Shown: positions 18,601-28,976, counted from the stretch's first letter. The stretch is DNA of 64,000 nt from Stieleria marina (GCA_007741555.1 CP036526.1:744001-808000), one strand, 5' to 3'. Translations and numbers: made by a program. Notes: generated by a model not told the origin, from the letters alone.

Positions 18601-19134
18601 GACATCGTGGTCGCTAACAATTATTTGCCCGCGAATGCTGCGACGCAGATATCGGTAGCCACTTTGTTGGCGATGAATACGCAGCCTGGCGAAACGGGTG
18701 CCGCATCGATGGCGTCTTCATCAGAAACGTTGACCATCGATCAGATGTTGGATCGCAAAATGTCGATCGCGTTCGATCAACTGTCTCTGGAGTTCGCCAT
18801 CAATGCAGTGGCGGATGAATTTTCGGCTTCTTTGCCAAGCGGATCGACGATGCCCGAAGTGCGGATCATCGGATCGGATCTGCAGAAAATGGGGATCACA
18901 CAAAATCAACAGATCCGCGATTTCAGTCGCAAAGACATCCCGCTTCGGACTGTGTTGACCGACATCGTTTTGGGAGCCAACCCGGACAAAACCGCGACGG
19001 GGCCCGGTGACGTCAAGCAAAGTTTGGTCTGGGTCGTCCACGAAGAAGCGGGCAAGAAAGTGATTCTGGTGACCACTCGAAAAGCTTCGGACGGACAATA
19101 CGACCTGCCGACCGAGTTCCGGATCGCTCCGTAG
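15679..19134 (+). CDS. Membrane-anchored serine/threonine pseudokinase with large periplasmic domain
   Basis: About 1151 residues. Residues ~1-90 match the helical N-terminus of planctomycete kinases (FWTRLVSSGIADAKECK, LAEYLV...YQSRSLLA). A kinase-like C-lobe follows, but its catalytic motifs are degraded: HRDLKPEN reads HGEVRADR (~200-207), DFG reads RDPSG (~221), and no VAIK lysine or Gly-loop is visible. YAAPEF and DIYSLGCLMFRM are retained. A Lys/Pro/Ala-rich linker (~358-575), RRRRRKKKNN and one TM helix (~585-607) come next, then a ~540-residue periplasmic region of unknown fold. ATG 15679 is preferred to 15607. The architecture suggests a signalling scaffold; loss of phosphotransfer is inferred from the motifs. 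Confidence 0.82.
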   Translation: MSIALSEFWTRLVSSGIADAKECKSIADRFCKAHDGAPASDATTLAEYLVQTKQITAYQSRSLLAASFTPIRFGGFVQTSDQPSMPLGHWLPVKTILGQDANFFPGWSGRNGFLLRLPIAQASDSVVQWLTVHAGVSHEALQPIELYGVAGSDRELFTPLASGRSLADLTIKKMKVSRAQALTVSIAIANALSALHARSLIHGEVRADRVWMMAGGQPILLRDPSGPPRVPRADPALSWLHPTESPGGYAAPEFANASQACTVATDIYSLGCLMFRMFVGRMPMDQSAAATGSSLETEIAQHAVYVPAELNHAIEQGEAGDPVLRVIAYAMAKNPASRFSSAQQVADALTAIQASLSSPAAKPSKSKKKSKTANDANPSADRQAPEKKKEEKSPNKTSDKPSKVASASQSDADPPIPAAKLTTGKSEKKKAKSAKASPPSEPAKVKQPPKGDKKPAKTAPPVAAPPVTAPAAKPVDVPPKPGAADRVDAAANKTAKTPPQPIVKQSERPSAKKVAAQPPVVQPPEVQPTVTHPVIGQSAENQPAAIQPPSVQPPSIETAASPITTAAPTPTSESSPPRRRRRKKKNNLPFILGMLSIPLLATFILLVARGTGGSDSRESRGRPPVPTVVPPVASSTRNIATTDSQPNVPSDVNSQGQAKAGYQLVSSGTFPWAPPYPADSQHSSLALLPPGPAAVISLRLSSLMADPVGRDLVNALSPELSGLIKQAVDRVRMPSEDIKRLSVALHPGRDGWPQVSLAVELTESKPVKSLADLWQVSSARTTDGATIYAGDERDSDAFYLGDSQKGAMAPDSMVTRFAVGSMDQIKAVAENEGGDIPLARAMQRLWDSTSQESHVVALVTPNFLFADGRQMLATATPELVAPLKQMLITDVASVLLSATASGDVVYTELKAVPSGGISSAVLMRKLDAKIQTWPAWADAFSVDVVPDRSWRRLANRLPQMMRFLVDHTRLGVENDIVVANNYLPANAATQISVATLLAMNTQPGETGAASMASSSETLTIDQMLDRKMSIAFDQLSLEFAINAVADEFSASLPSGSTMPEVRIIGSDLQKMGITQNQQIRDFSRKDIPLRTVLTDIVLGANPDKTATGPGDVKQSLVWVVHEEAGKKVILVTTRKASDGQYDLPTEFRIAP

Positions 19135-19388
19135 ACGTGTTCGGCGAGTTGGAAAAAGTCGCATTGCGCGGATTATATCGCCCGTGCACTCCTGTTTTGG
19201 GGCGGTGAACACGAAACGCAGTGTCCATCGCGATGCAGCATTGGACGTACCCGTGTGCTGACTACAATCGATGCCCAGGCAGTGGTCGTTTGATCAGAGC
19301 ATTTCTATTCCGCTCTGTGGGTTCGTCGATCAGTTGAATTTCATTCCCTCGTCAGAAAGCCTGACGATAGTTTTGGTAATTGGTAGTT

Positions 19389-20447
19389 ATGCGTGTAATT
19401 GTGACAGGTTCGAGTGGGTTGATTGGTTCAGCGGCCGTTCGGCACTGGGATGCGTTGGGCGACGAAGTCATTGGCATCGACAACGACATGCGTGCGACCT
19501 TCTTCGGTCCCGATGGCAGTACCAAGTGGAACCAAAGCGTCTTGGAACAAGAAACCAAAAACTTCCGCACCGTTTCGATCGACATTCGTGACCGTGATGC
19601 CGTGCTGGATCTTTTCAAAAACGAGCCGCCAGATGTGGTCGTTCACTGCGCGGCGCAACCATCGCACGACAAAGCAGCTGCGATCCCATTTTTGGACTTC
19701 GAGGTCAATGCGAACGGCACTTTGAACCTGCTAGAAGGCACGCGTCAGTTTGCACCCGAAGCAGCGTTCTGCCATATGAGCACCAACAAAGTTTACGGTG
19801 ACGCACCTAACGAATTGCCGCTGGACGAATTGGAGACGCGTTGGGAGTACGCTCGGAAAGAAGATTATGACGGCATCGATGAAAGCTGCCGAATCGATCA
19901 AACAATGCACTCGTTGTTTGGTGCGTCCAAAGCGGCTGCCGACATCTTGGCGCAAGAGTACGGACGTTATTTTGGGCTCAACACGGGAATCTTCCGCGGT
20001 GGATGCTTGACCGGAGCCAGCCACAGCGGCGTGGAACTGCACGGTTTCCTTAGCTACTTGGTGAATGTTGCTGTCACCGGCAAACCGTACACGATCTTTG
20101 GCTACAAAGGAAAGCAAGTTCGCGACCAAATCGAATGCAGTGACGTCGTCAAAGCATTTGAAGCATTCGCCAAGAACCCGCGTCCAGGTGAGGTCTACAA
20201 CATTGGTGGTGGCCGCGACAATGCAGCCAGCGTGCTGGAGTGCATCACCATGATCGAAGAGATCAGTGGTCACAAAGTCAACTTCACATTGGGCGACGAC
20301 AACCGCAAAGGCGACCACATCTGCTACATCAGCAATCTGGCCAAGCTGCGTCGTGACTATCCCGATTGGGACATCCGCGTTTCGTTGAAAGACATTCTGA
20401 CGCAAATGATCGCGTCGGCCGAATCAAAGGCATCGGTTGGAAACTGA
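19389..20447 (+). CDS. NAD-dependent epimerase, CDP-tyvelose 2-epimerase-like SDR
   Basis: About 352 residues. MRVIVTGSSGLIGSAAVRHW is the Rossmann NAD site, and the GCLTGASHSGVELHGFLSYLV block plus KGKQVRDQIECSDVV are characteristic of the CDP-tyvelose/CDP-paratose epimerase branch of extended SDRs. The catalytic Tyr-x-x-x-Lys reads Phe-Gly-Ala-Ser-Lys (LFGASK), so the usual general base is Phe. The product may be a surface-glycan deoxysugar or another nucleotide sugar. ATG at 19389 is the conserved start. It converges on a methyltransferase gene with an 11-base gap. A genuine CDP-sugar substrate is not proven. Confidence 0.8.
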   Translation: MRVIVTGSSGLIGSAAVRHWDALGDEVIGIDNDMRATFFGPDGSTKWNQSVLEQETKNFRTVSIDIRDRDAVLDLFKNEPPDVVVHCAAQPSHDKAAAIPFLDFEVNANGTLNLLEGTRQFAPEAAFCHMSTNKVYGDAPNELPLDELETRWEYARKEDYDGIDESCRIDQTMHSLFGASKAAADILAQEYGRYFGLNTGIFRGGCLTGASHSGVELHGFLSYLVNVAVTGKPYTIFGYKGKQVRDQIECSDVVKAFEAFAKNPRPGEVYNIGGGRDNAASVLECITMIEEISGHKVNFTLGDDNRKGDHICYISNLAKLRRDYPDWDIRVSLKDILTQMIASAESKASVGN

Positions 20448-20458
20448 TTGCTGCCCGG

Positions 20459-21145
20459 CTAGGCGGAAGTCAACTGCATCACGCGGATCGGATGTTCTGG
20501 ATCGTCATCGAGCACCATTTTGTGCTCGGTGTAGTTCCACGGTCGATCTGCGATCCACTCGCGAAATTCGTTGGCGATGATCCGGTAAGGATCGCTTAGT
20601 AAAACTTGCCCGCCATCGGAGAGGTGTTGTTGCCAACAGACTTCCAGCTCGGGCCATAGGGTTCTCAGATAGGTCACGTCACTTCCCAGGATGATCGGGA
20701 ATCGACGGTCCGCGATCGTATCTTGACCAAAACGCAATCGCTGTACCGTGCACCGCTCGCGCACCGGATCCACACTCATGCGAACCAACAGCAGCGGGTC
20801 ATCGACACCATCGGTCAAGATCACGTTGGCACCTCGTAACGCGGCGGCAATCCCCGCGTGACCGGTGCCGCAGCCGAGTTCCAGCACGTCGACATCGGCT
20901 AGTTCGACGTTGGCCAGGTATCGATCCAGGCCGGCGGCTGCTCGCCACGTCGCTGCCCAGAACGGATCGATCACGCCTTCTTCTCCTGCATCTTGGCGCT
21001 CACATGCTTCGATCAACATTCCATCCGGATCGGCGGCAACCGCCAGTTCAAATGGCCGGCCAGCGATGTTGGTCGTCTGCCACATCCATTTCAGCCGGGC
21101 GTTGGCCTGCTGCGTCAGATCGTGCAAGTTGGTGGGGTTGGGCAT
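20459..21145 (-). CDS. SAM-dependent methyltransferase (Methyltransf_16-like)
   Basis: About 228 residues. PFWAATWRAAAGLDRYL, VLELGCGTGHAGIAAALRGANVILTD and LGSDVTYLRTLWPEL match the class I methyltransferase core of the lysine/nicotinamide methyltransferase-like family (Methyltransf_16). Such proteins often methylate proteins; the substrate here is unknown. ATG at 21145 is preferred; a TTG at 21187 gives 14 extra residues. It is convergent with the epimerase gene and 145 bases downstream of hemB on the same strand. Confidence 0.8.
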   Translation of the reverse strand: MPNPTNLHDLTQQANARLKWMWQTTNIAGRPFELAVAADPDGMLIEACERQDAGEEGVIDPFWAATWRAAAGLDRYLANVELADVDVLELGCGTGHAGIAAALRGANVILTDGVDDPLLLVRMSVDPVRERCTVQRLRFGQDTIADRRFPIILGSDVTYLRTLWPELEVCWQQHLSDGGQVLLSDPYRIIANEFREWIADRPWNYTEHKMVLDDDPEHPIRVMQLTSA

Positions 21146-21290
21146 CCGGCTATCAACTTCAGGAAGGAATAATTTGGCGGTGGGCAAAGCTCTGTCGCGA
21201 TCAATTCACGACGCCGCGTTCCAGGTGCAGGCATCGATAACGACAAATGCCGGCATCGAAAAGAATAGACTTTAGAATCAAGCTTGCCCG

Positions 21291-22955
<1,665 letters not shown>

Positions 22956-24710
22956 ATGGATGAGTTACGTTTCAAGCAGCGAGGGATCAAAGCCAGATCC
23001 TTGCGTCGGCTTGCTCTATTTGCAGCAATCAATTGTTCCTTAATCGCGCCTGCCGGTTCATGGTGTCGGGCGGATGATCCACAAGAACTGACGCAGAATC
23101 TACGTGGACTGCTCGCAGAAGGTTGGGCGTCTGAGCCCACGTTGTCGGAGCACACCTCATCGGAGCCCACGTCGTCGAACAAAGTGCAGCCCGAAACTCT
23201 GCCCGCCCCGGCTCCCATCAGCATGTCATCGCAGGGAGCGAATCGGCTGAAGCCAATCACGATTGACGCTGCTGAGGACATCTCGGCGTTTGCACATCGC
23301 GAACTGTCGAGCACTCTTAGCTACGGCGATATTCCTGCACGGACGATTTTCGATAAAACGGATCCCCCGTCGGTACCCGCCTACGAATTGCCTCTGCTGC
23401 CGCCACCATCAGAGAACGCATCGCCAAGGAGCTTGAGGTTAAGTGACCAGCAGTCTGGCGATCGCAAAACTAGCTCCCTAGCGTTCACGATGCCCGAGTC
23501 GCTCACGACTAAACCGGAGTCAGTTGAACGAGGAATTTCAGCAGGCAACCACCGTCAGTCGTCTGACAACGTTGCTTTGCAGGAACTCTCCTTCGATCGC
23601 CTTAAGTCGCATGCGTTGAGGTCGATCGCCAGCGAACAAGGTTTTGGACTACTCGGCAAGAACACCACGAGCCAGTTGCCAGAAAGACGTTACTCGCCAA
23701 CGAAGTCTCCTCGCAGCCAATCCGCAGCAAAAACCGTCAGTCGGCGTAAGCAGGATGCTCGCCACGCCGATGTTCCTGGCGGTGGCACAATGAGCGGGAA
23801 GACGATTCACGCCAGCAAGCTGGGCGAGATTGCAGCGGTGCAATTGCAGGACGCCCAAGGAAGGCTTCGGCGTGGTGCCACCCACGGAGCAAAACAACTG
23901 GCCATTGGTGCACTTCAAAATCTGGTCGCGTTGCAGGACGTGCGGCAGGGAGACAATCGAAATGCACAGCATTTAGACACCGCGCTGACAGCGATCCGCG
24001 AATCGGAAGACTTCAGCGGCAAGTTTGGCACCGTCGATCAACGCGTCCTGCAGCGGTTAGTTGTCGCGCACCGGACATCGGTGTTGAAAGGACGTGATCT
24101 GAGCCATGTGTCGGCGATGCGAGCCACGGAATCTTACTTGGCAATTGCTCGCGAAGAAATTGTCAAAGCCACTGCATCGATTGGCTTAGCCAGCGATGCT
24201 CTGGTTCTCCTGGGACGAATCGAGGCCACGATTGCAGATCCTTCGGACCCCCGCGGTGGCGCCGTCGCGTTGTCATTGCAACAAGCCGCGGTCGAAGTCG
24301 ATCCGGCCAACAGTCGTGCTTGGTTGGAATTGGGCACGACGATGATGAACGAAGGTTTGTTGCAGGAGTCGGTTGAGATTCTGTCGCGAAGTGTCGAATT
24401 GCAGCCAAGCCGTCGCGGGTACGAAACCTTGCTGACAGTTGCGAGTCATCTCCAAGATGCTGGCACGGTGCAGAGGTGCCAGGTCGCCTTGAAAAATCCC
24501 AGCCTGAATAAACAAATTCCTGTTCGGAAGATTGATCAGGAAGCATTTGCGGCTCTGTATAAGCCGACTAATTCGATCGCAAGAAATGCGACGTCCGACA
24601 AACCAGCTTCGCCGGCGGTCAGCCAACCGGTCGAAGCGAAACCGGTCAGTACGAAGACAAAGAAGTTCGGGTTGCTGCGTTCGTGGATGATGCCAAAGAA
24701 AAGTCGTTAG
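22956..24710 (+). CDS. Secreted TPR-like protein upstream of polysaccharide export gene
   Basis: A 584-residue protein. Residues ~18-39 (LRRLALFAAINCSLIAPAGSWCRA) form a signal peptide. The next 300 residues are Ser/Pro-rich and probably disordered. Residues ~290-330 (GEIAAVQLQDAQGRLRRGATHGAKQLAIGALQNLVAL) and ~400-500 look helical. The latter includes AVEVDPANSRAWLELGTTMMNEGLLQESVEILSRSVELQPS, a good TPR pair. A basic tail ends it. It lies 127 bases before the Wza-like gene on the same strand, so a role in envelope polysaccharide assembly is a fair guess, but not shown. No enzyme motif seen. Confidence 0.75.
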   Translation: MDELRFKQRGIKARSLRRLALFAAINCSLIAPAGSWCRADDPQELTQNLRGLLAEGWASEPTLSEHTSSEPTSSNKVQPETLPAPAPISMSSQGANRLKPITIDAAEDISAFAHRELSSTLSYGDIPARTIFDKTDPPSVPAYELPLLPPPSENASPRSLRLSDQQSGDRKTSSLAFTMPESLTTKPESVERGISAGNHRQSSDNVALQELSFDRLKSHALRSIASEQGFGLLGKNTTSQLPERRYSPTKSPRSQSAAKTVSRRKQDARHADVPGGGTMSGKTIHASKLGEIAAVQLQDAQGRLRRGATHGAKQLAIGALQNLVALQDVRQGDNRNAQHLDTALTAIRESEDFSGKFGTVDQRVLQRLVVAHRTSVLKGRDLSHVSAMRATESYLAIAREEIVKATASIGLASDALVLLGRIEATIADPSDPRGGAVALSLQQAAVEVDPANSRAWLELGTTMMNEGLLQESVEILSRSVELQPSRRGYETLLTVASHLQDAGTVQRCQVALKNPSLNKQIPVRKIDQEAFAALYKPTNSIARNATSDKPASPAVSQPVEAKPVSTKTKKFGLLRSWMMPKKSR

Positions 24711-24837
24711 TCGAAAACGCTCGCAGGCCCACAGCAGGCTCTGGCGATGTTGGGATGATGCTGTGCCGAGGATGAAACGCTTTATGCGTCGACGTCCAGT
24801 ATTGAGTTGTGTTTCCAAAAAGGATTGCGAGAGACCA

Positions 24838-26352
24838 ATGATCGTATTCATGAATAAGAACAAACGTGTTTGGGCAGTGCTCTGTCTGTCCGCGATTGGT
24901 TGCTTGGCATTTTCTTTACCGGCCAGTGCACAAATCACGAATGGCGATTCGGTCGAAGAGTTGCCCAAGCCTCTGGTTCAGAAAGCACCACATATTCAAG
25001 AAGCACCGCCCGCTCGTTTCGAAGAAGACGAGCCATCGCTTTCGGATCGAGTCGACGATGCCAGAGATGTCGACGCGAGGGACAATGGCTCCAAGACGGA
25101 GGACTCTGTGTTAAAGGACGACAACACCCGCCGCAAAGATAGTCAACGCGAATCCAGTCAACCACGCCGAACGTTTCGGCCGTTGCCCGAAACGTCGGCT
25201 CTGCGTCCTCAGCCGGTATCGACTACCGTGCAGCATCGCATCGTGTCGCAAGGCAACGGTCACTTCTGTGCAAACTGTGTGGATCGAACAGGACGCAACG
25301 CAGGCATGATCGGCGGTTTCGGAATCGCCAACGGAATCGGCCCCTGCACGGACAAGGATTGCGAATGCTGGCAGTGTCCGCACAACGCTCCCTTCCAAAT
25401 GCACGGTCCCGGTGACTACGCAGGCCCCGCTCGGACTCATCGTCTACCAGAGTATCGCTTGCGAACAGGCGACACCATTCAACTGACGTACTTAGTTGCT
25501 CCCATGAAGATGGCGGGTGCGTACCGTTTGGTTGTCGGTGATGAAGTGATGATCGAATCGGTGGCAGATGAAGACCTGCAGCGTGGCACCATGGAGCGTG
25601 GACTAAAAATTCAACCCGACGGAACTATTTCACTGCGTCTGATTGGTCAAGTTCATGCAGCGGGGCAATCGGTCGGGCAGCTTCGTGATCTGCTGGAGGA
25701 ACTCTACAAAGAGTTTTACCCCAAGCCCTCCATCGACGTCACACCGATCAATACGGGAACGGCAGCTCGGCAGGTTCGGGAAGCGATCAGTGGTGCCGGC
25801 GGATTTGATCCACAATCGATCACGCAAACAATCACACCGGAAGGCGAAATCCGTCTGCCAAGAATTGGCAGCGTCTTAGCTCAAGGCTTGACGATGGATG
25901 AGCTGAAGGAAGAGATCAACCTGCGATACGACGATGTCGTCGGCGGGCTTGAAGTCGAACCATCGCTGCAAAGCCAAGCGCCGCACTACTTCTTTGTCTT
26001 GGGTGAAGTCCGTCAGCCGGGCCGCTACAACATGGATACGCCAACCACCGTGCTAGGTGCGATGGCGATGGCGGGCGGTCAGACCGTCGGAGCCAATTTG
26101 CGACAAGTCGTGATCTTCCGCCGCGGGGACGACTGGGAGTTAGTGTCGACGTTGATGGATTTGCGAGGAGCCGTTCTGGGCCGCACCGCCCATCCGAAAG
26201 ACGAGATTTGGTTGCGTGACGGTGACGTGATCATTTTGCCGGAAGCACCGATCGAGTTGTTCAACAACTTTGTCCAGCAAGTCTTTACCGAAGGCATCTA
26301 CGGGATCATTCCGTTGAGTGCTTCGTACAACTTCGGCGATAGTTTTAACTAA
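24838..26352 (+). CDS. Wza-like polysaccharide export outer-membrane protein (Poly_export + SLBB)
   Basis: About 504 residues. MNKNKRVWAVLCLSAIGCLAFSLPASA is an export signal. An acidic, low-complexity region and a short Cys-rich patch (CANC, CTDKDCECWQC at about 150-185) precede the first Poly_export-type domain (YRLVVGDEVMIESVADEDL... IQPDGTISLRLIGQVHAAG). The second (TITPEGEIRLPRIGSVLAQGLT) and an SLBB-like segment (YFFVLGEVRQPGRYNMDTPTTVLGAMAMAGG) follow. This layout is that of the OPX channel family exporting capsule or exopolysaccharide. The Cys patch is unusual for OPX proteins. ATG 24838 and ATG 24850 are both possible. No Wzc/Wzx genes are adjacent. Confidence 0.85.
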   Translation: MIVFMNKNKRVWAVLCLSAIGCLAFSLPASAQITNGDSVEELPKPLVQKAPHIQEAPPARFEEDEPSLSDRVDDARDVDARDNGSKTEDSVLKDDNTRRKDSQRESSQPRRTFRPLPETSALRPQPVSTTVQHRIVSQGNGHFCANCVDRTGRNAGMIGGFGIANGIGPCTDKDCECWQCPHNAPFQMHGPGDYAGPARTHRLPEYRLRTGDTIQLTYLVAPMKMAGAYRLVVGDEVMIESVADEDLQRGTMERGLKIQPDGTISLRLIGQVHAAGQSVGQLRDLLEELYKEFYPKPSIDVTPINTGTAARQVREAISGAGGFDPQSITQTITPEGEIRLPRIGSVLAQGLTMDELKEEINLRYDDVVGGLEVEPSLQSQAPHYFFVLGEVRQPGRYNMDTPTTVLGAMAMAGGQTVGANLRQVVIFRRGDDWELVSTLMDLRGAVLGRTAHPKDEIWLRDGDVIILPEAPIELFNNFVQQVFTEGIYGIIPLSASYNFGDSFN

Positions 26353-26384
26353 CTGCGAAGTCAAAAAACCACTGTTGTTTGAGG

Positions 26385-26421
26385 CATCGGCAAGAAGAAC
26401 TTTCGGGTTCTCTTGCCGATG
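26385..26421. terminator. Long hairpin between convergent export and EF-hand genes
   Basis: CATCGGCAAGAAGAAC (26385-26400) pairs with GTTCTCTTGCCGATG (26407-26421), leaving one bulged base and a six-base loop TTTCGG. It begins about 30 bases after the OPX stop codon. There is no T-run, so either it is a bidirectional, partly Rho-aided terminator or an mRNA end stabiliser. Confidence 0.55.
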
Positions 26422-26531
26422 TCTCGTTCGAACGGATGCGCTGCGAACGGGTACTTTGCGTGCTGCAATTCGCTTGACGATGGTTTTGGCTTTGCCGATT
26501 CGGTTCCTGGCCCTTTGTTCGCCGATGCGTC

Positions 26532-27668
26532 TTACTCCTGTGGGTATTTCAGTAAGTAGCGGGAAAGTTCGTCGATGCCGACACGTCCGTCTTTGTTCAG
26601 ATCCGCAATGGGAAGAACCTCTTTCGATAGCTTTCCCTTGGCAGCCTTGTCGTGGAATTCGGACGCTTCGATATGCTTGCTGCGATTAGTGTCATGCCGC
26701 GTGATCATCCGAGTCGCAAGTTGAAATTGTGCCGGGCCGAAGCCGCGGTCCTTTCGTATGGCGGCCAAACGCGACTCGATTTCTTTGACGGTGATCTTGC
26801 CATTCTTGTCTTTGTCGAACTCGACGTATTGCTGCGGCATGACTTCGCCACGTGGATTCAATTCGCTCTCTGCTAGTTCGCCATCGTGGTTAAAGTCACG
26901 CGACATCAAGTAGCGGAATTTCTCTTGGTCGGGCACCGTCAGGCCTAGGTCAAGCCGGTGTTTCGCAAGCATCGTTGCGATTTCCATCACACTCAGTCGC
27001 TCATCACCGTCGTGGTCAAAAGGTCCAGCAGCAAGCGGAAGTCGCGCCGCCGCCCGTTCTTCAATATCCAAAAGGTTGTCATTGTTCTTGTCGAATTGTT
27101 GCGCAATCTGAAAGGCGCCCGCTTGATCGATCGACTCGATCCCCATTTCGCGTCTGAGGCCTCGCATGAACGCGAATTGCCGAGACATTTCTTCGGAGCT
27201 GATGATGCCGTTCTTGTCGGTGTCGAAATCCTTGGGGTTGCTTGGCCAACCCCGCTCAATTTCTTTGGGGTCTAGTTGTCCGTTTCGATTCTTGTCGTGG
27301 CGACGAAGAAAAACTCTGACGTTGCTCAAGTCTTCCGCTGTGACATCCGCGTCGTGGCGTAGTTTCGCTTGCCGGATCGCTAGCTCCAAATGAGTCAGTT
27401 TGCCGTCTTTGTTTATGTCATAGTCCTTGACCAAGTCACGCCACTTCAGGGTCTCTTGTTCCTTGGCGTCAATGAATCCGTCTTCGTCCGGGTCATGTAT
27501 GGTCATCTCACGAACCGCAACACTTAAGTCGCTCGCGATTAGTTCAAGTGAAAACATGTCGACTTTTTCGTCATCTTGGCTGGTCGACTGCGCGGGCGCC
27601 CTCGCGACCATGCAAAGCAGCAAGGCAGAGACAATCAGGGATTTGGATGCGAATGGTTGTTGGCACAT
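26532..27668 (-). CDS. Secreted protein with about ten EF-hand calcium loops
   Basis: A 378-residue exported protein (signal peptide to about residue 26, LCMVARAPAQ). Ten loops of the D-x-[DN]-x-[DN]-G-x-[ILV]-x-x-x-E type can be read in order, among them DPDEDGFIDAKE, DINKDGKLTHLE, DKNRNGQLDPKE, DTDKNGIISSEE, DFNHDGELAESE, DKDKNGKITVKE and DLNKDGRVGIDE. Three others are imperfect (DKNNDNLLDIEE, DHDGDERLSVME, DTNRSKHIEASE). Calcium binding in the periplasm or outside is expected from the family. The ATG at 27668 has an AAGGAGAAAG ribosome site directly upstream. It is adjacent to, but not coupled with, the FAD oxidoreductase gene. Marine planctomycetes carry many such proteins; role unknown. 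Confidence 0.88.
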   Translation of the reverse strand: MCQQPFASKSLIVSALLLCMVARAPAQSTSQDDEKVDMFSLELIASDLSVAVREMTIHDPDEDGFIDAKEQETLKWRDLVKDYDINKDGKLTHLELAIRQAKLRHDADVTAEDLSNVRVFLRRHDKNRNGQLDPKEIERGWPSNPKDFDTDKNGIISSEEMSRQFAFMRGLRREMGIESIDQAGAFQIAQQFDKNNDNLLDIEERAAARLPLAAGPFDHDGDERLSVMEIATMLAKHRLDLGLTVPDQEKFRYLMSRDFNHDGELAESELNPRGEVMPQQYVEFDKDKNGKITVKEIESRLAAIRKDRGFGPAQFQLATRMITRHDTNRSKHIEASEFHDKAAKGKLSKEVLPIADLNKDGRVGIDELSRYLLKYPQE

Positions 27669-27731
27669 GTGCTTTCTCCTTTTGGAGTAGGAAGGTCAGC
27701 AGTCGTGTGTGGTTGCTTTGACAAATGGATG

Positions 27732-28976
27732 CTAAAGAAGCAAGATTTCTGAAGCGACACGGAGTCCGCTGTTCATCGCGCCTTGAATGCTGGGGGTTTC
27801 CATGTGGTCGCCGCATACGAAGACGCCATCAGTTGCCGTCACCGGTTTTTGGACTGAGTTAAGACAGGTTTTCGGCAGCCCGTAGGGAATGCGATAGGTT
27901 CTCAGACGCGTCCAAGCGTTGACGTCGTCCCCGAACCAACTGGAAAGTTGCTGGCGAATCAATTGATCCAGTAAATCGATTTCATCATCTTGATTGGTTC
28001 CTGAAACGCTGACACTGACCAGCGATTTTCCCGCGGGTGCGTACTGCGGCGCAATATTGCTTAGCACAACAGCGGTCTGCACAGGACCGCTTTCATCACC
28101 ACGCAGGATGAGAGATTTGCGATCATCAGGCCGTTTGTCGGTTGCGTAGTAAACTGTGGTGGCGGAATTCCACTGAGTATCCATCGGCTCGGAGCCCAGC
28201 AACTTGGCGGCTGCTGACGACTCGGTTGCGACCACGACATTCTTGCCGGTCAGCGTGTCGCCGTTGGTCAGCGTAACGGATTGATCGGACAGGGATGCCA
28301 CTGTCGTTTGCAGTCGCAGTGTGCCGCGGGGAAGACTCTCGGCGATCTGCCGAGGAATAGCGCCCATGCCATCGGCGGGCACAGTAATGTCGCCCGCAGC
28401 AAACATGCGAAAAACAAACTCCAGCATTCGGCTAGAGGTCGTCAGTGATTCGTCCAAGAAAACGCCACCCAAAAACGGGCGAAAGAACTGGTCGATTATT
28501 TCGGAGCTGAAGCCATCGCGTTGCAATCGGTCGATCGTTGTTTGATCAGCGCGACCATACAAGTCGTCAAGCGTTCCACGATTGCTGGCGGCACGTAGTT
28601 TGGCAATCTTCAGTTTGTCGCCCAACGATCCGATGGGACTGAACGCCGTTTGGATTGCTTTGCTGGGTTGGCGCCAGGGGTCGCCCAGGAATGCGAATCG
28701 CCCCTTATTTCGTACCAATGCGCCAGGATCGAATTTCTGCAGACGCAGGGCAGGGTAATCCAATATTTTTTGGCAAGCCGGATAGGCGGTCAGCAAGACT
28801 TGGAACCCGTGGTCCATCGTGTAGCCGTCTACAGCATCGGTGCGGACTCGCCCGCCCACGCGATCGGTTGCTTCCAGTACGACAACGGAACGACCGGCCT
28901 GGGTCAGTTGGGCGGCGCAAGTGAGACCGGCAAGGCCTGCTCCGATGATGATGACATCGCTTGTGTTGTTGGACAA
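27732..28976 (-). CDS. FAD-dependent amine oxidase / protoporphyrinogen-oxidase-like oxidoreductase
   Basis: A 414-residue flavoprotein. DVIIIGAGLAGLTCAAQLTQAGRSVVVLEATDRVGGRVRTD is the full GxGxxG FAD-binding motif with the amine-oxidase RxGGR box. GDHMETPSIQGAMNSGLRVASEIL is the C-terminal FAD-binding closing motif. This family includes amine oxidases, phytoene-desaturase-like and protoporphyrinogen-oxidase-like enzymes; the substrate cannot be told. No signal peptide. A gap of 63 bases lies between its stop and the EF-hand gene start on the same strand, which may allow co-transcription. Confidence 0.88.
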   Translation of the reverse strand: MSNNTSDVIIIGAGLAGLTCAAQLTQAGRSVVVLEATDRVGGRVRTDAVDGYTMDHGFQVLLTAYPACQKILDYPALRLQKFDPGALVRNKGRFAFLGDPWRQPSKAIQTAFSPIGSLGDKLKIAKLRAASNRGTLDDLYGRADQTTIDRLQRDGFSSEIIDQFFRPFLGGVFLDESLTTSSRMLEFVFRMFAAGDITVPADGMGAIPRQIAESLPRGTLRLQTTVASLSDQSVTLTNGDTLTGKNVVVATESSAAAKLLGSEPMDTQWNSATTVYYATDKRPDDRKSLILRGDESGPVQTAVVLSNIAPQYAPAGKSLVSVSVSGTNQDDEIDLLDQLIRQQLSSWFGDDVNAWTRLRTYRIPYGLPKTCLNSVQKPVTATDGVFVCGDHMETPSIQGAMNSGLRVASEILLL

